Source: JASLDZ01 sp964244065 (GTDB lineage: Bacteria > Pseudomonadota > Alphaproteobacteria > Caulobacterales > Caulobacteraceae). From it: a stretch of DNA of 64,000 bases. Below the pieces are notes generated by a model that was not told where the DNA came from, searched no databases, and saw only the letters and a list, made by a program, of their open reading frames with translations. A program made the position numbers and the translations under genes. The first letter of the stretch is position 1; every line of letters begins with the position of its first letter. This document shows, in pieces, positions 32,927-41,909 of the stretch. Where the stretch lies: positions 558,001 to 622,000 of the forward strand of contig CAXTHH010000001.1 of the NCBI GenBank assembly GCA_964244065.1, read 5' to 3'.

Positions 32927-35508
32927 GCCTTCAGCTCGGGTTTCGGCGCCCCGAGCAGCGCCGGCTCGAAGATCAGCGCGGCCACGAGCGTCCACACCAG
33001 CGAGATCATCAGCAGCCAGCCCATGCTGGCCGTGCCCGGGTGGCTGGAGAACACCAGCGCGCCGAACGCCACGCCCGTGGTCAGCGCGCTGAACAGCACC
33101 GCGCGCGCCAGGCTCGACTGCAGCAGGTCGCCCGCGCCCTGCCTCCACGCCATCACGAAGTAGATGTGGAATGCCACGCCCACCCCGACCAGCAGCGGGA
33201 AGGCGATGATGTTGGCGAAGTTGATCGGCAGGCGCAGCACCACGCAGGTGAGCAGCGTCAGGAAGATCGACAGCACCACGGGCGCCAGCGTGAACAGCAC
33301 CTCCCTGAGGTTGCGCAGCGCCAGGAACAGCAGGCCGCAGATGAGCGCAAAGCTGAGCAAGCCCGCGGTCACGAAAGCCTTGCTGACGGTCGCCCCCGCC
33401 TCCTGGATGGAGATCGGCGCACCCGAGGCCTGCGGCGCCACGGCCCGCACCGCGCGGGAGAAGCGCACCAGGTTGGCGTTGTCGTTGCTGTCCCCCCTGG
33501 GGAAGACCTGGACCCGGGCACGGCCGTCCGCCGCCACCCAGTCGGCGTGCAGGTCGGCGGGCAGGGTCTCCAGCGTCACGGGGGCGGCGAGCAGAAGCTG
33601 GCGCACCTGATCCAGCATGACGTTCAGCGGCCTGACCACCGCCTCGGCCGCGGCGGCGCGGCGCTCGGGCGGCCCGGCGGCTAGGCGGGCCATGGCGTCG
33701 GCCAGCCGTTTCGCCTGCGCGCCGTCCGGCCGGGCGGCGATCCGACCCAGCGCCAGCGCGGCCCCGCTCAGGGCGGCGGCCGCCTCCGCGTCCGACGGCG
33801 GCGGCTGGACGTCGAAGGGGTTCAGCGTGGGGTCGAGCAGCAGCTGCGCGTCGGCCACCAGCGCCAGCTTGGCCGCCTGGTCGTCCGGCACGAAGCTGGT
33901 CAGCGTGATCGCCTGCTCCACCTGCGGCAGGGCGGACAGCCGCCTCGCCAGCGCCTCGGCGGCCTGCGGCGAGGGGGCGAGCGCGTCCACCGTGTTCAGC
34001 GTCTGCGCGGGGTCGCGCGTCAGGTCGGCGAAGGTGGCCATCGCCTCGCCGCGGGGATTTCGCAGGTGGAAGGGGTTGAAGTCGAACCGCACGAACGGCA
34101 GCCCGGCGACCGACAGCACGCTCGCCCCCACGAAGGCGCCCAGCACCAGCCGGCGGCGCTCGTGCAGGAAGCGGTCGAGCGGGGCCATGGCGCGCGAGCC
34201 CACCTCCCGCCCCTGGTCCGGCGGGTTCAGCACCACCAGCAGCGCCGGCAGCAGCGTCACGTTGAGCAGCAGCCCCACCACCATGCCCAGGCCGGCGATC
34301 ACGCCCAGCTCGCTCACCCCCACGTAGCTGGTCGGCAGGAAGGCGAGGAAGCCCAGCGTCACCGCCGCCGCCGCCAGCGCCAGGGAGGCGCCGATGCCGG
34401 CCGCCGCCCGGGCGAGCGCCTTGCGCACGTCGGGCTCGTCCAGCCGCTCGGCCCGGAACCGCACCCCGATCTGGATGCCGAAGTCGATGCCGAGGCCCAC
34501 GAACAGCGGGATGAAGGCCACGGAGATCAGGTTGAACCGCCCCACCGTGGCCAAGCCCACCGCCGCGGTGACCACCAGCCCGACGAGCGTCGTCACCAGG
34601 ATGGCGATCATGATCCGCACCGAGCGCACCGCCAGCCACAGCATGGAGAGCACGCCCAGCAGCATGGCGCCCGTCACCAGCCACACCTTGTCTGACAGCG
34701 AGGCGAACTCCTCGTCGGACAGGGGCACCGAGCCTGTCACGCGAACGCTCTGGCCATGCGCGGCGTCCAGGCCCAGCGACTTCGCCGCGCCATGGATCGC
34801 CTCGGTGGCGGCCGCGCCGGGCTCCAGGTCGCCGTAGTCGAGCGCCGCCTGCACCAGGATGAAGCGACGGCTCGGCGCCGCCGGCGCGCCCTGCCCGTTC
34901 ACCAGGGCCTGCCAGGAGAAGAAGGCCGGCTTGTCGTCGGCGGCGGCCTCCAGCGCGTCGGCGAGCTTGCCGATGGGTGCGTTCACCTCGGCCAGCGACG
35001 TCTCCCCGCGCTCGACCCCCTGGGCCAGGGTGGAGAAGGCGCCCGCGACGCCCCGCAGGCTGGGGTCGGCGGCCAGCGGCCCCAGGAACGGCTGCGCGCG
35101 CACCAGCCCCTCGGTGGTGGCCCGCACCTCATCGGTGGAGCGCAGCAGCAGGCCCTCGCGGGCGAAGAACGGGCCGCCGTCCGGCCTGCGCACGCTGCGG
35201 ACATGCGCCTTGTCGGCCGAGAGCCTGGCGGCCAGGCGCGAGGCGGCGTCCTCGGCCAGCTCCGGCGTCCTGCCGTCGACCACGACGACGGTGAGGTCGT
35301 TCTGCTGCGGGAAGGCGGCGGAGAGCCGCGCCTCGTCCTGCCGCCACCGGACCTTGGGCGAGATCAGCGCGGCCGAGTCGGTGGTGATGGCGAAGTGCGT
35401 CGCCGCGTAGGCCAGGGCGGCGGCCGCCAGCACCAGGCCCGTCGCCACCGTCAGCCAGGCGCGCGCGGCCGCGAACGTCACCAGGCGCGTCACCCAAGCC
35501 TTCAGCAT
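32923..35508 (-). CDS. hpnN: Hopanoid transporter HpnN (RND/MMPL family)
   Basis: 861 residues from the ATG giving MLKAWVTRLV. Two repeats each contain a membrane helix, a large periplasmic loop and five further helices; helix groups are visible around 240-405 and 690-860. GLGIDFGIQIGVRFRAERLDEPDVRKAL is the MMPL signature. HpnN moves hopanoids towards the outer membrane. The 30 further residues in frame upstream have no family similarity. It is convergent with hpnM and divergent from ligD across about 100 bp. Confidence 0.93.
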   Translation of the reverse strand: MLKAWVTRLVTFAAARAWLTVATGLVLAAAALAYAATHFAITTDSAALISPKVRWRQDEARLSAAFPQQNDLTVVVVDGRTPELAEDAASRLAARLSADKAHVRSVRRPDGGPFFAREGLLLRSTDEVRATTEGLVRAQPFLGPLAADPSLRGVAGAFSTLAQGVERGETSLAEVNAPIGKLADALEAAADDKPAFFSWQALVNGQGAPAAPSRRFILVQAALDYGDLEPGAAATEAIHGAAKSLGLDAAHGQSVRVTGSVPLSDEEFASLSDKVWLVTGAMLLGVLSMLWLAVRSVRIMIAILVTTLVGLVVTAAVGLATVGRFNLISVAFIPLFVGLGIDFGIQIGVRFRAERLDEPDVRKALARAAAGIGASLALAAAAVTLGFLAFLPTSYVGVSELGVIAGLGMVVGLLLNVTLLPALLVVLNPPDQGREVGSRAMAPLDRFLHERRRLVLGAFVGASVLSVAGLPFVRFDFNPFHLRNPRGEAMATFADLTRDPAQTLNTVDALAPSPQAAEALARRLSALPQVEQAITLTSFVPDDQAAKLALVADAQLLLDPTLNPFDVQPPPSDAEAAAALSGAALALGRIAARPDGAQAKRLADAMARLAAGPPERRAAAAEAVVRPLNVMLDQVRQLLLAAPVTLETLPADLHADWVAADGRARVQVFPRGDSNDNANLVRFSRAVRAVAPQASGAPISIQEAGATVSKAFVTAGLLSFALICGLLFLALRNLREVLFTLAPVVLSIFLTLLTCVVLRLPINFANIIAFPLLVGVGVAFHIYFVMAWRQGAGDLLQSSLARAVLFSALTTGVAFGALVFSSHPGTASMGWLLMISLVWTLVAALIFEPALLGAPKPELKA

Positions 35509-35611
35509 CGATCCCCCGCTCCGGCGTGTCGCGGGGATAGCCGATGGCCGCCTCTGGGGCGAGACGGTGCGGGGCCGGGAACCCGCGCCCGCGGTCACGC
35601 TTGAACACGCG

Positions 35612-38284
35612 ATGGCCGAGAAGCTCGCCGCCTACCGCGCCAAGCGCGACCCGAAGGCCACCGCCGAGCCCTTCGGTGAGGGCGCCGTGCTCCCCTCCGA
35701 GCGCCTGCGCTTCGTGGTGCAGAAGCACGACGCGACCCGCCTGCACTACGACTTCCGGCTGGAGCACGAGGGGGTGATGCTCTCCTGGGCCGTCACCCGC
35801 GGCCCCTCGCGCGACCCCGCCGACAAGCGGCTGGCGGTGGAGGTGGAGCCGCACCCGCTCGACTACGGCGACTTCGAGGGCACGATCCCCCAGGGACAGT
35901 ACGGCGGCGGCACGGTGATGCTGTGGGACCGCGGCTACTGGGCGCCCGAGGGTATGACCGTCGAGGAGGGCCTGGCGAAGGGCGACCTCAAGTTCGTCGT
36001 CGAGGGCGAGCGCATGCACGGCGGCTGGGTGCTGGTGCGCATGGCGCACGACCGGAACGCCAAGCCCGGCAAGAAGGGGCGGACCAACTGGCTGCTGATC
36101 AAGCACCGCGACGGGACGGAGCACCCGGGAGACGCCGACGCGCTCCTCACCGAGAACGCCAGCTCCGTGGCCAGCGGCCGCAGCATGGAGGAGATCGCCG
36201 CCGGCGCGGGCGAGGGGCCGAGCCGCTTCATCACCGCCGAGGCCAAGGGGAGGCGCGCGGCCGCCAAGCGCGTGTGGAACTCCAACAGGGGTGATCCGGA
36301 GGCGAGCGCGGAGGCCGTCGCCGGGGCGCCGGCGCCCGCGCCCAAGCGCCCACGCAAGCCGCATGCGGCGAAGGCGGCTGCGGCCCCGGCCACGCCCGAG
36401 TTCATCCCGCCCCAGCTCGCGCGGAGCGTGGACCGCCCGCCCTCCGGCCCCGGCTGGGCGCACGAGATCAAGTTCGACGGCTACCGGCTCATCCTGCGCG
36501 TGGCGGGCGGCGCCTGCGTGGTGCGCACGCGCAGCGGCCTGGACTGGACGCACCGTTTCGCGGAGCTCGCCGCCGAGGCGGCCGCCGCCCTGCCGAACGG
36601 CCTCTACGACGGCGAGGCCGTGATGCTCGACGACGCCGGCGCGCCCGACTTCCCCGCCCTGCAGGCGGCGCTGCAGGACGGGCGCACGGGCGAGATCGTG
36701 TTCTTCGCCTTCGACCTGCTGTTCGCGGGGGCTGAGGACCTGCGCGAGCGGCCGTTGTCCGAGCGGAAGGCGCGGCTGAAGCCGCTTCTCGCCTCGGCGC
36801 CGCATCGCCTGCGGTTCGTCGAGCATTTCGAGACGGGCGGCGACGCGGTGCTCTCCTCCGCCTGCGCCATGCACCTGGAGGGGATCGTCTCCAAGCGGCT
36901 CGACGCGCCCTACCGCTCGGGCCGCGGCGCGGACACCTGGGTCAAGGCCAAGTGCCGCGGCGGGCAGGAGGTTGTGGTGGCGGGCTGGGTCAGCGAGGGC
37001 GCCAAGGCGTTCCGCTCGCTGATCGCCGGCGTGCACCGGGAAGGGCGGCTGGTGCACGTGGGCCGGATCGGCACCGGCTTCGCCCAGCCGGTGGTCGCGC
37101 GCCTGCTGCCGCGCCTGCGGGAGCTGGAGACCGACAGCTCGCCGTTCCATCCCAAGGACACGCCCCGCGCCGCGGGCATCCACTGGATCCGGCCGGAGCT
37201 GGTGGCCGAGATCCAGTCCGCCGGCTGGACGGGCGCGGGCCACCTGCGCCAGGCCAGCTTCAAGGGCCTGCGCGAGGACAAGCCCGCCGCCGAGGTGGTG
37301 CAGGAGACGCCCGCGCCGGTCGGAGAGGTCGCCGACGCCGCCAGGCCGCCCCCTGCGCCGCGCCGCGCCCACGGCTCGGCCGCCGTCATGGGGGTGGCCA
37401 TCTCCAACCCCGACAAGGCGCTGTGGCCGGCCGACGAGGCCGGTCCGCCGCTGACGAAGCTCGATCTCGCCCGCTACTTCGAGGCTGTGGGCCCCGCCAT
37501 GCTGCCCCACCTCGCGGGCCGTCCCGCCTCGCTGATCCGGCTGCCGGACGGGGTGGGCGGCGAGACCTTCTTCCAGCGCCATGCCATGCCCGGCACCTCC
37601 GCCCTGCTCACCTTGGCCGAGGTGCGCGGAGACAAGAAGCCCTACCTGCAGATCGACCGGGTCGAGGCGCTGGCGGCTGTCGCCCAGACCGCGGGCGTGG
37701 AGGTCCACCCGTGGAACTGCGCGCCGGACCGCTATGAGGTCGCCGGTCGCTTCGTCTTCGACCTCGACCCCGCCCCGGACGTCTCGTTCGAGACGGTGAT
37801 CGCGGCGGCCAAGGAGATCGCCGACCGCCTGCGCACGCTGGGGCTCGAGCCCTTCTGCAAGACGACCGGCGGCAAGGGCCTCCACGTGGTCACCCCGCTC
37901 GACGCCGCCGGGAAGAAGGGCGTGGAATGGGCCGAGGCCAAGGCCTTCGCCCGCGGCGTGTGCGAGCGCATGGCCGGAGACAGCCCCGACCGCTACCTGG
38001 TGAATATGAGCAAGGCCAAGCGCGTCGGGAGGATCTTCCTCGACTACCTGCGCAACGATCGCCTCTCCACCGCCGTCGCCCCGTTCTCCCCGCGCGGCCG
38101 CCCGGGCGCGCCGGTCAGCTGGCCCGTGCCCTGGTCGCAGGTGAAGACGGGGCTCGACCCCTCAGCCTTCACCGTGCGCACCGCGCCCAAGCTGCTGGCC
38201 CGCGCCAAGGGCTGGGAGGGCTACGACGAGGCCGCCCGCCCGCTGCGCCCCGCGATGAAGGCGCTGGCCAAGGGCGGCGCGTGA
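35612..38284 (+). CDS. ligD: Multifunctional DNA ligase D (LigD)
   Basis: 890 residues with three domains: 3'-phosphoesterase (about 25-190; HDATRLHYDFRLEHEG, with catalytic His and Asp), ATP-dependent ligase (about 260-560; adenylated Lys287 in EIKFDGYRL, then GEAVMLDD) and primase-polymerase (about 600-880; DLDPAPDVSFETV and KTTGGKGLHVVTPL). This is a complete repair enzyme for non-homologous end joining, normally acting with Ku. No ku gene is in the window. The ATG giving MAEKLAAYRAKRD is chosen over one 45 bases upstream because similarity begins there. Confidence 0.94.
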   Translation: MAEKLAAYRAKRDPKATAEPFGEGAVLPSERLRFVVQKHDATRLHYDFRLEHEGVMLSWAVTRGPSRDPADKRLAVEVEPHPLDYGDFEGTIPQGQYGGGTVMLWDRGYWAPEGMTVEEGLAKGDLKFVVEGERMHGGWVLVRMAHDRNAKPGKKGRTNWLLIKHRDGTEHPGDADALLTENASSVASGRSMEEIAAGAGEGPSRFITAEAKGRRAAAKRVWNSNRGDPEASAEAVAGAPAPAPKRPRKPHAAKAAAAPATPEFIPPQLARSVDRPPSGPGWAHEIKFDGYRLILRVAGGACVVRTRSGLDWTHRFAELAAEAAAALPNGLYDGEAVMLDDAGAPDFPALQAALQDGRTGEIVFFAFDLLFAGAEDLRERPLSERKARLKPLLASAPHRLRFVEHFETGGDAVLSSACAMHLEGIVSKRLDAPYRSGRGADTWVKAKCRGGQEVVVAGWVSEGAKAFRSLIAGVHREGRLVHVGRIGTGFAQPVVARLLPRLRELETDSSPFHPKDTPRAAGIHWIRPELVAEIQSAGWTGAGHLRQASFKGLREDKPAAEVVQETPAPVGEVADAARPPPAPRRAHGSAAVMGVAISNPDKALWPADEAGPPLTKLDLARYFEAVGPAMLPHLAGRPASLIRLPDGVGGETFFQRHAMPGTSALLTLAEVRGDKKPYLQIDRVEALAAVAQTAGVEVHPWNCAPDRYEVAGRFVFDLDPAPDVSFETVIAAAKEIADRLRTLGLEPFCKTTGGKGLHVVTPLDAAGKKGVEWAEAKAFARGVCERMAGDSPDRYLVNMSKAKRVGRIFLDYLRNDRLSTAVAPFSPRGRPGAPVSWPVPWSQVKTGLDPSAFTVRTAPKLLARAKGWEGYDEAARPLRPAMKALAKGGA

Positions 38285-38311
38285 CGCGGAACGACCTGCG
38301 CACAGGGCGCC

Positions 38312-38340
38312 GACGCCGCCCCGCGTCGTGGCGCGGCGTC
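38312..38340. terminator. Candidate hairpin between convergent ligD and eno
   Basis: GACGCCGC (38312-38319) and GCGGCGTC (38333-38340) form an 8-bp stem with a 13-base loop, extending into the eno stop codon. There is no T-run on either side, so intrinsic termination is only a possibility. Confidence 0.3.
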
Positions 38341-39616
38341 AGCCGCGGATGACGGCCGTTCCGGCGTAGACGGCTTGGTCGCCCAGCATCTCCTCGATGC
38401 GCAGCAGCTGGTTGTACTTGGCCAAGCGGTCGGAGCGGGCGAGCGAGCCGGTCTTGATCTGCCCGCAGTTGGTGGCCACGGCCAGGTCGGCGATGGTGGC
38501 GTCCTCGGTCTCGCCCGAGCGGTGGCTCATCACGCTGGTGTAGCCGGCGCGGGTGGCCAGATCGACGGCGTCCAGCGTCTCGCTGAGCGTACCGATCTGG
38601 TTGACCTTGATCAGGATGGAGTTGGCCAGGCCGCGCTCGATGCCTTCGGCCAGGCGCTCCGGGTTGGTCACGAACAGGTCGTCGCCCACCAGCTGCAGCC
38701 GGTCGCCCAGCCGTTCGGTCAGCGCGGCCCAGCCCTCGAAGTCGTCCTCCGAGGCGCCGTCCTCGATCGAGCAGATGGGGAAGGCGTCGGCGAGCCCGGC
38801 GAGGTAGTCGGCCATGCCGGCGGCGTCGAGCGTCTTGCCCTCGCCCTCCAGGGCGTAGCGGCCGTCCTTGAAGAACTCGGTGGCCGCCACGTCCAGCGCC
38901 AGCCAGAAGTCCTCGCCGGCCTTGTAGCCGGCCCCCGCCCCCGCCTTGACGATGAACTCGAGCGCGGCCTGGGCGGAGGACAGGTTCGGGGCGAAGCCGC
39001 CCTCGTCGCCGACATTGGTGTTGTGCCCCGCCGCCTTCAGGCCGGCCTTCAGGCTGTGGAAGATCTCCGCGCCCATGCGCAGGGCGTCGGAGAAGCTGTC
39101 CGCGCCCGCGGGCACGATCATGAACTCCTGAATGTCGATCGGATTGTCGGCGTGGGCGCCGCCGTTGATGATGTTCATCAGCGGCACGGGCAGCACCCGG
39201 GCGGAGACCCCGCCCACGTATTTATAGAGCGGCTGGTTGGCCGAGATGGCGCTCGCCTTGGCGGCGGCCAGACTGACGCCGAGGATCGCGTTGGCGCCCA
39301 GGCGCTCCTTGTTGTCCGTGCCGTCCAGCTGGATCAGGGTCGAGTCGAGCCGCCGCTGCTCGGAGGCCTCGAAGCCGGATAGGGCGTCGAAGATCTCGCC
39401 GTTCACCGCGTCCACGGCCTGCAGCACGCCCTTGCCGCCATAGCGCCCGCGGTCGCCGTCGCGCTTCTCGATCGCCTCGTGCGCGCCGGTGGAGGCGCCC
39501 GAGGGCACGGCGGCGCGGCCGAAGGCGCCGTCCTCCAGCGTGACGTCCACCTCCACGGTCGGATTGCCCCGGCTGTCCAGGATCTCGCGGGCGGTGATGT
39601 CGACGATCTCGGCCAC
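38339..39616 (-). CDS. eno: Enolase
   Basis: 425 residues. It interconverts 2-phosphoglycerate and phosphoenolpyruvate. It has SGASTGAHEA, the metal-binding SIEDGASEDDFEGW region, catalytic Lys in ILIKVNQIGTLSET and SHRSGETED. No unusual features. Transcribed alone towards ligD; the next upstream gene is pyrG, some 2.3 kb away on the same strand with small genes between, an arrangement near pyrG common in bacteria. Confidence 0.98.
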   Translation of the reverse strand: MAEIVDITAREILDSRGNPTVEVDVTLEDGAFGRAAVPSGASTGAHEAIEKRDGDRGRYGGKGVLQAVDAVNGEIFDALSGFEASEQRRLDSTLIQLDGTDNKERLGANAILGVSLAAAKASAISANQPLYKYVGGVSARVLPVPLMNIINGGAHADNPIDIQEFMIVPAGADSFSDALRMGAEIFHSLKAGLKAAGHNTNVGDEGGFAPNLSSAQAALEFIVKAGAGAGYKAGEDFWLALDVAATEFFKDGRYALEGEGKTLDAAGMADYLAGLADAFPICSIEDGASEDDFEGWAALTERLGDRLQLVGDDLFVTNPERLAEGIERGLANSILIKVNQIGTLSETLDAVDLATRAGYTSVMSHRSGETEDATIADLAVATNCGQIKTGSLARSDRLAKYNQLLRIEEMLGDQAVYAGTAVIRG

Positions 39617-39696
39617 GTGTGCGGGCTCCGTATGCGAAAAGGGCGCGCGAGCCTTAGCCCACGCGCCCTCCCGTTAGGAACCCTGTGCGCGCCGGA

Positions 39697-40029
39697 TCAG
39701 CAGCGCGTACGGCTCTTGGCGATCTGGTGGCCCGCCACTGCGCCAACGCCGGCGCCCACGAGGCCGCCCAGCACGTCGCCGCCGATCAGCGCGCCCGATG
39801 CGCCGCCGACCAGGGCGCCGGCCACCGTGCCCTTGTTGCCGTCCGAGCGACGCTCGGCGTAGCAGTTGCGGTTGTACGAGCTGCGGCGCGCGCTGGCGCG
39901 GCGACGCTCGACCTGCCGCTCATAGCGCGGGTTGTCGTAGCGGGACTGGGCGACGGCGAAGGCCGGCGCCACGGCGGTGGACGTCAGGACGGTGGCGAAT
40001 ACGCCGACGGCGGTCGCGAACTTGCGCAT
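39697..40029 (-). CDS. Glycine-zipper (17-kDa-antigen-like) envelope protein
   Basis: 110 residues. A signal peptide (ends AFAVAQ) precedes a basic, arginine- and tyrosine-rich stretch and a glycine-zipper segment (GTVAGALVGGASGALIGGDVLGGL...) typical of Rick_17kDa_Anti/2TM glycine-zipper proteins found in the outer membrane. It ends with a lone cysteine. Function unknown; such proteins often appear as stress or envelope proteins. It is preceded by GGAGAT, which fits a ribosome binding site. It stands alone between eno and rpmF on the same strand. Confidence 0.8.
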   Translation of the reverse strand: MRKFATAVGVFATVLTSTAVAPAFAVAQSRYDNPRYERQVERRRASARRSSYNRNCYAERRSDGNKGTVAGALVGGASGALIGGDVLGGLVGAGVGAVAGHQIAKSRTRC

Positions 40030-40127
40030 GGAGATCTCCTCAAGCTTCGCCGTAAGGAACGACGATCGAGGGGAAAGGTTCGCAGGCGCGGCCTGAACCG
40101 CGCCTGAACCGGCACGCGACCCTCGCC

Positions 40128-40310
40128 TCAGTCCTCAGAAGGCGTCAGCACTTGGCGCCCGCGGTACATGCCCGTCTTCAGGTCCACGTGGTGCGGGCGG
40201 CGCAGCTCGCCCGTATCCTTGTCCTCGACATAGCTGTTCGGCGCGAGGGCGTGGTGGCTGCGGCGCATGTTGCGGCGCGAGGGAGAGGTTTTTCGCTTGG
40301 GAACGGCCAT
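40128..40310 (-). CDS. rpmF: 50S ribosomal protein L32
   Basis: 60 residues, the alphaproteobacterial size. The sequence begins MAVPKRKTSPSRRNMRRSHH and ends with YRGRQVLTPSED, both as expected. It is a structural protein of the large subunit. This form lacks the zinc-binding cysteines of some bacterial L32 proteins. The usual plsX/fabH neighbours are not here. Confidence 0.97.
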   Translation of the reverse strand: MAVPKRKTSPSRRNMRRSHHALAPNSYVEDKDTGELRRPHHVDLKTGMYRGRQVLTPSED

Positions 40311-40430
40311 GAGCCTCGTCCTACTTGGGGCCGAGCGCTCAGCCGGCCGAACACAGATACGGCGACCCGCGGAGGCGGATCGCCGAAAGAGGCGGGCTTA
40401 TGCCGCAAACGGCCTCGCCCGACAAGGCCG

Positions 40431-40718
40431 TCAGCGCGCGCCGACGGCCGGCGAGCCCGCCGGCGCGGCCGCCGCACCCGCGCTCCCGCCGCCTGTCAGG
40501 GTTCCCGCGACCGGGGCGACGCCGGCCTTGGCCGGGGCCGTCCTCGGCGCGGTCGTCCGCCAGACCACCGCGACGACCACGACCACAAGCAGGACGACAG
40601 CGAACCACCAGAACGAGTTGCCCGAGCGCCGGTGCGGTCCCGCCGATCCGCCGTCCCGATGTCCGCCCTGCGTCATGCGGCCCGCGGAGGTGTCGTCGTC
40701 ATCGTCGCGGAAGCTCAT
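40431..40718 (-). CDS. Small single-pass membrane protein, unknown
   Basis: 95 residues. An acidic start (MSFRDDDDDTSAG) and a hydrophilic stretch precede one strong transmembrane helix (FWWFAVVLLVVVVVAVVW, about 37-54) and an Ala/Gly/Pro-rich tail. The long hydrophobic helix is unlikely by chance, so I consider it real, but the ribosome binding site is weak and no family is recognised. A tail outside the membrane would be periplasmic if the N terminus is inside. Confidence 0.5.
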   Translation of the reverse strand: MSFRDDDDDTSAGRMTQGGHRDGGSAGPHRRSGNSFWWFAVVLLVVVVVAVVWRTTAPRTAPAKAGVAPVAGTLTGGGSAGAAAAPAGSPAVGAR

Positions 40719-40758
40719 GCGACGCGAACCTGCGGTGTCGCCCCAGGTTCCGGGGGCG

Positions 40759-41832
40759 TCACAAGGCGGCCTGAAACCGGGCGAGCATCATGTCCTGCAC
40801 GGCGGTCAGGTTGCGCTCCAGGGCGGCCAGATGCGCGGCGGGATCGGGCGTGCACTCCACCCGGTGGGACTGGTGGAGGCCCACGCCCCCGCCGGCGCCG
40901 GCCATCGCCCCCAGCACGCCGCCGACGAACAAGGCCTTGGAGGCCAGGTTCGACGCCGTGCCTCCGGCCCCGTCGGCGATCCTCGCCCGGCCCTCCAGCA
41001 GATCCTCCTCGAACAGCAGGTCGTCCTTGATCCGCACGGCCGCCGGCTTGCGGTAGTCGTACGCGCTCCGGCCGGGCACGGTGACCAGAAGCTCGGTGCC
41101 CAGTCCCTGCACCACGAGCTGCGGCTCGCCGATCATGCTGGAGGCCGTGCGGAAGGCGGCGAACGCCTTGCTGGACCGGTGCACATCGCGCAACCCCACC
41201 ACCATGCGCACGCGCATCACCGCCGCCCCGGTCTCGAAGGCCAGGGCGGCCTCGCCCATCTGGGCGTTGCTGAAGGCCCAGCCCATGGCGCCCGAGCCCA
41301 GGTGCAGGTCGCCGGGCAGGAAGTAGTAGGGCGTCGCGCCGGCGGTGAAGATGCGCATCCGGCCCATGTCGGTCTTGACGAGCTCCCCGGCGGGCCGCGC
41401 CGCCTTCTGGAGCTTGGCGCCGGCGGTCGCCCCGTTCAGCGCCTCCCAACCCGACACGGCGAGGCCCTGCGCCTCCAGCCCCGACCTGAAGCGCGCGTAG
41501 AGCTTGTCCGTGAGCGCCTGCCGCTCCGCGTCCGCCAGCGGCGTCACCGCATAGTCCATCTTGACGTTGTCGCGCTTGCTCCCCGCCAGCCCCTGGCTGA
41601 GCTCCACGAACTCGACCTGGAACTGCGCGACGACGACCTTGCTGAGGCCTTTCAGCTGGCCGAGGTCCTGCACCGTCGTGTGAACCGCCGCGTCCGCGGC
41701 GCCGCGGGCGGCGAACGGAGTCGCCGCCGGTCCCCTCGGCCCGAACAGCTGGGCCTGCGCCCCGCCCGCCCCCGACCCGGCCAGCACGGTCGCCAGCACC
41801 AGGGCGCGCACGCCCCCGCCCATCGTCTTCAT
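40759..41832 (-). CDS. Exported protein of unknown function
   Basis: 357 residues from the ATG beginning MKTMGGGV with a GGGGGCG nearby. A signal peptide (about 1-25, ending GAQAQ) is present. The mature part has VVAQFQVEFVELSQG, an ATPYYFLPGDLHLGSGAMGW stretch, and near the C terminus a glycine-rich hydrophobic segment (KALFVGGVLGAMAGAGGGVG) that could insert in a membrane. I do not recognise the family. The open frame continues upstream into the 5' gap and pyrG but without ribosome binding site or signal. Confidence 0.75.
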   Translation of the reverse strand: MKTMGGGVRALVLATVLAGSGAGGAQAQLFGPRGPAATPFAARGAADAAVHTTVQDLGQLKGLSKVVVAQFQVEFVELSQGLAGSKRDNVKMDYAVTPLADAERQALTDKLYARFRSGLEAQGLAVSGWEALNGATAGAKLQKAARPAGELVKTDMGRMRIFTAGATPYYFLPGDLHLGSGAMGWAFSNAQMGEAALAFETGAAVMRVRMVVGLRDVHRSSKAFAAFRTASSMIGEPQLVVQGLGTELLVTVPGRSAYDYRKPAAVRIKDDLLFEEDLLEGRARIADGAGGTASNLASKALFVGGVLGAMAGAGGGVGLHQSHRVECTPDPAAHLAALERNLTAVQDMMLARFQAAL

Positions 41833-41909
41833 GATCGCCCCCCGGCGCCTCGTTCCCGGGAGAGGGTTAACGCCGCCGCCGCCTCCGGCGCCCGCGCCGA
41901 ATCGTCGCG

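Noticed and set aside
35129..37885. 918-codon open frame on the minus strand opposite ligD
   Set aside because: Mirror frame of ligD; no recognisable domain.
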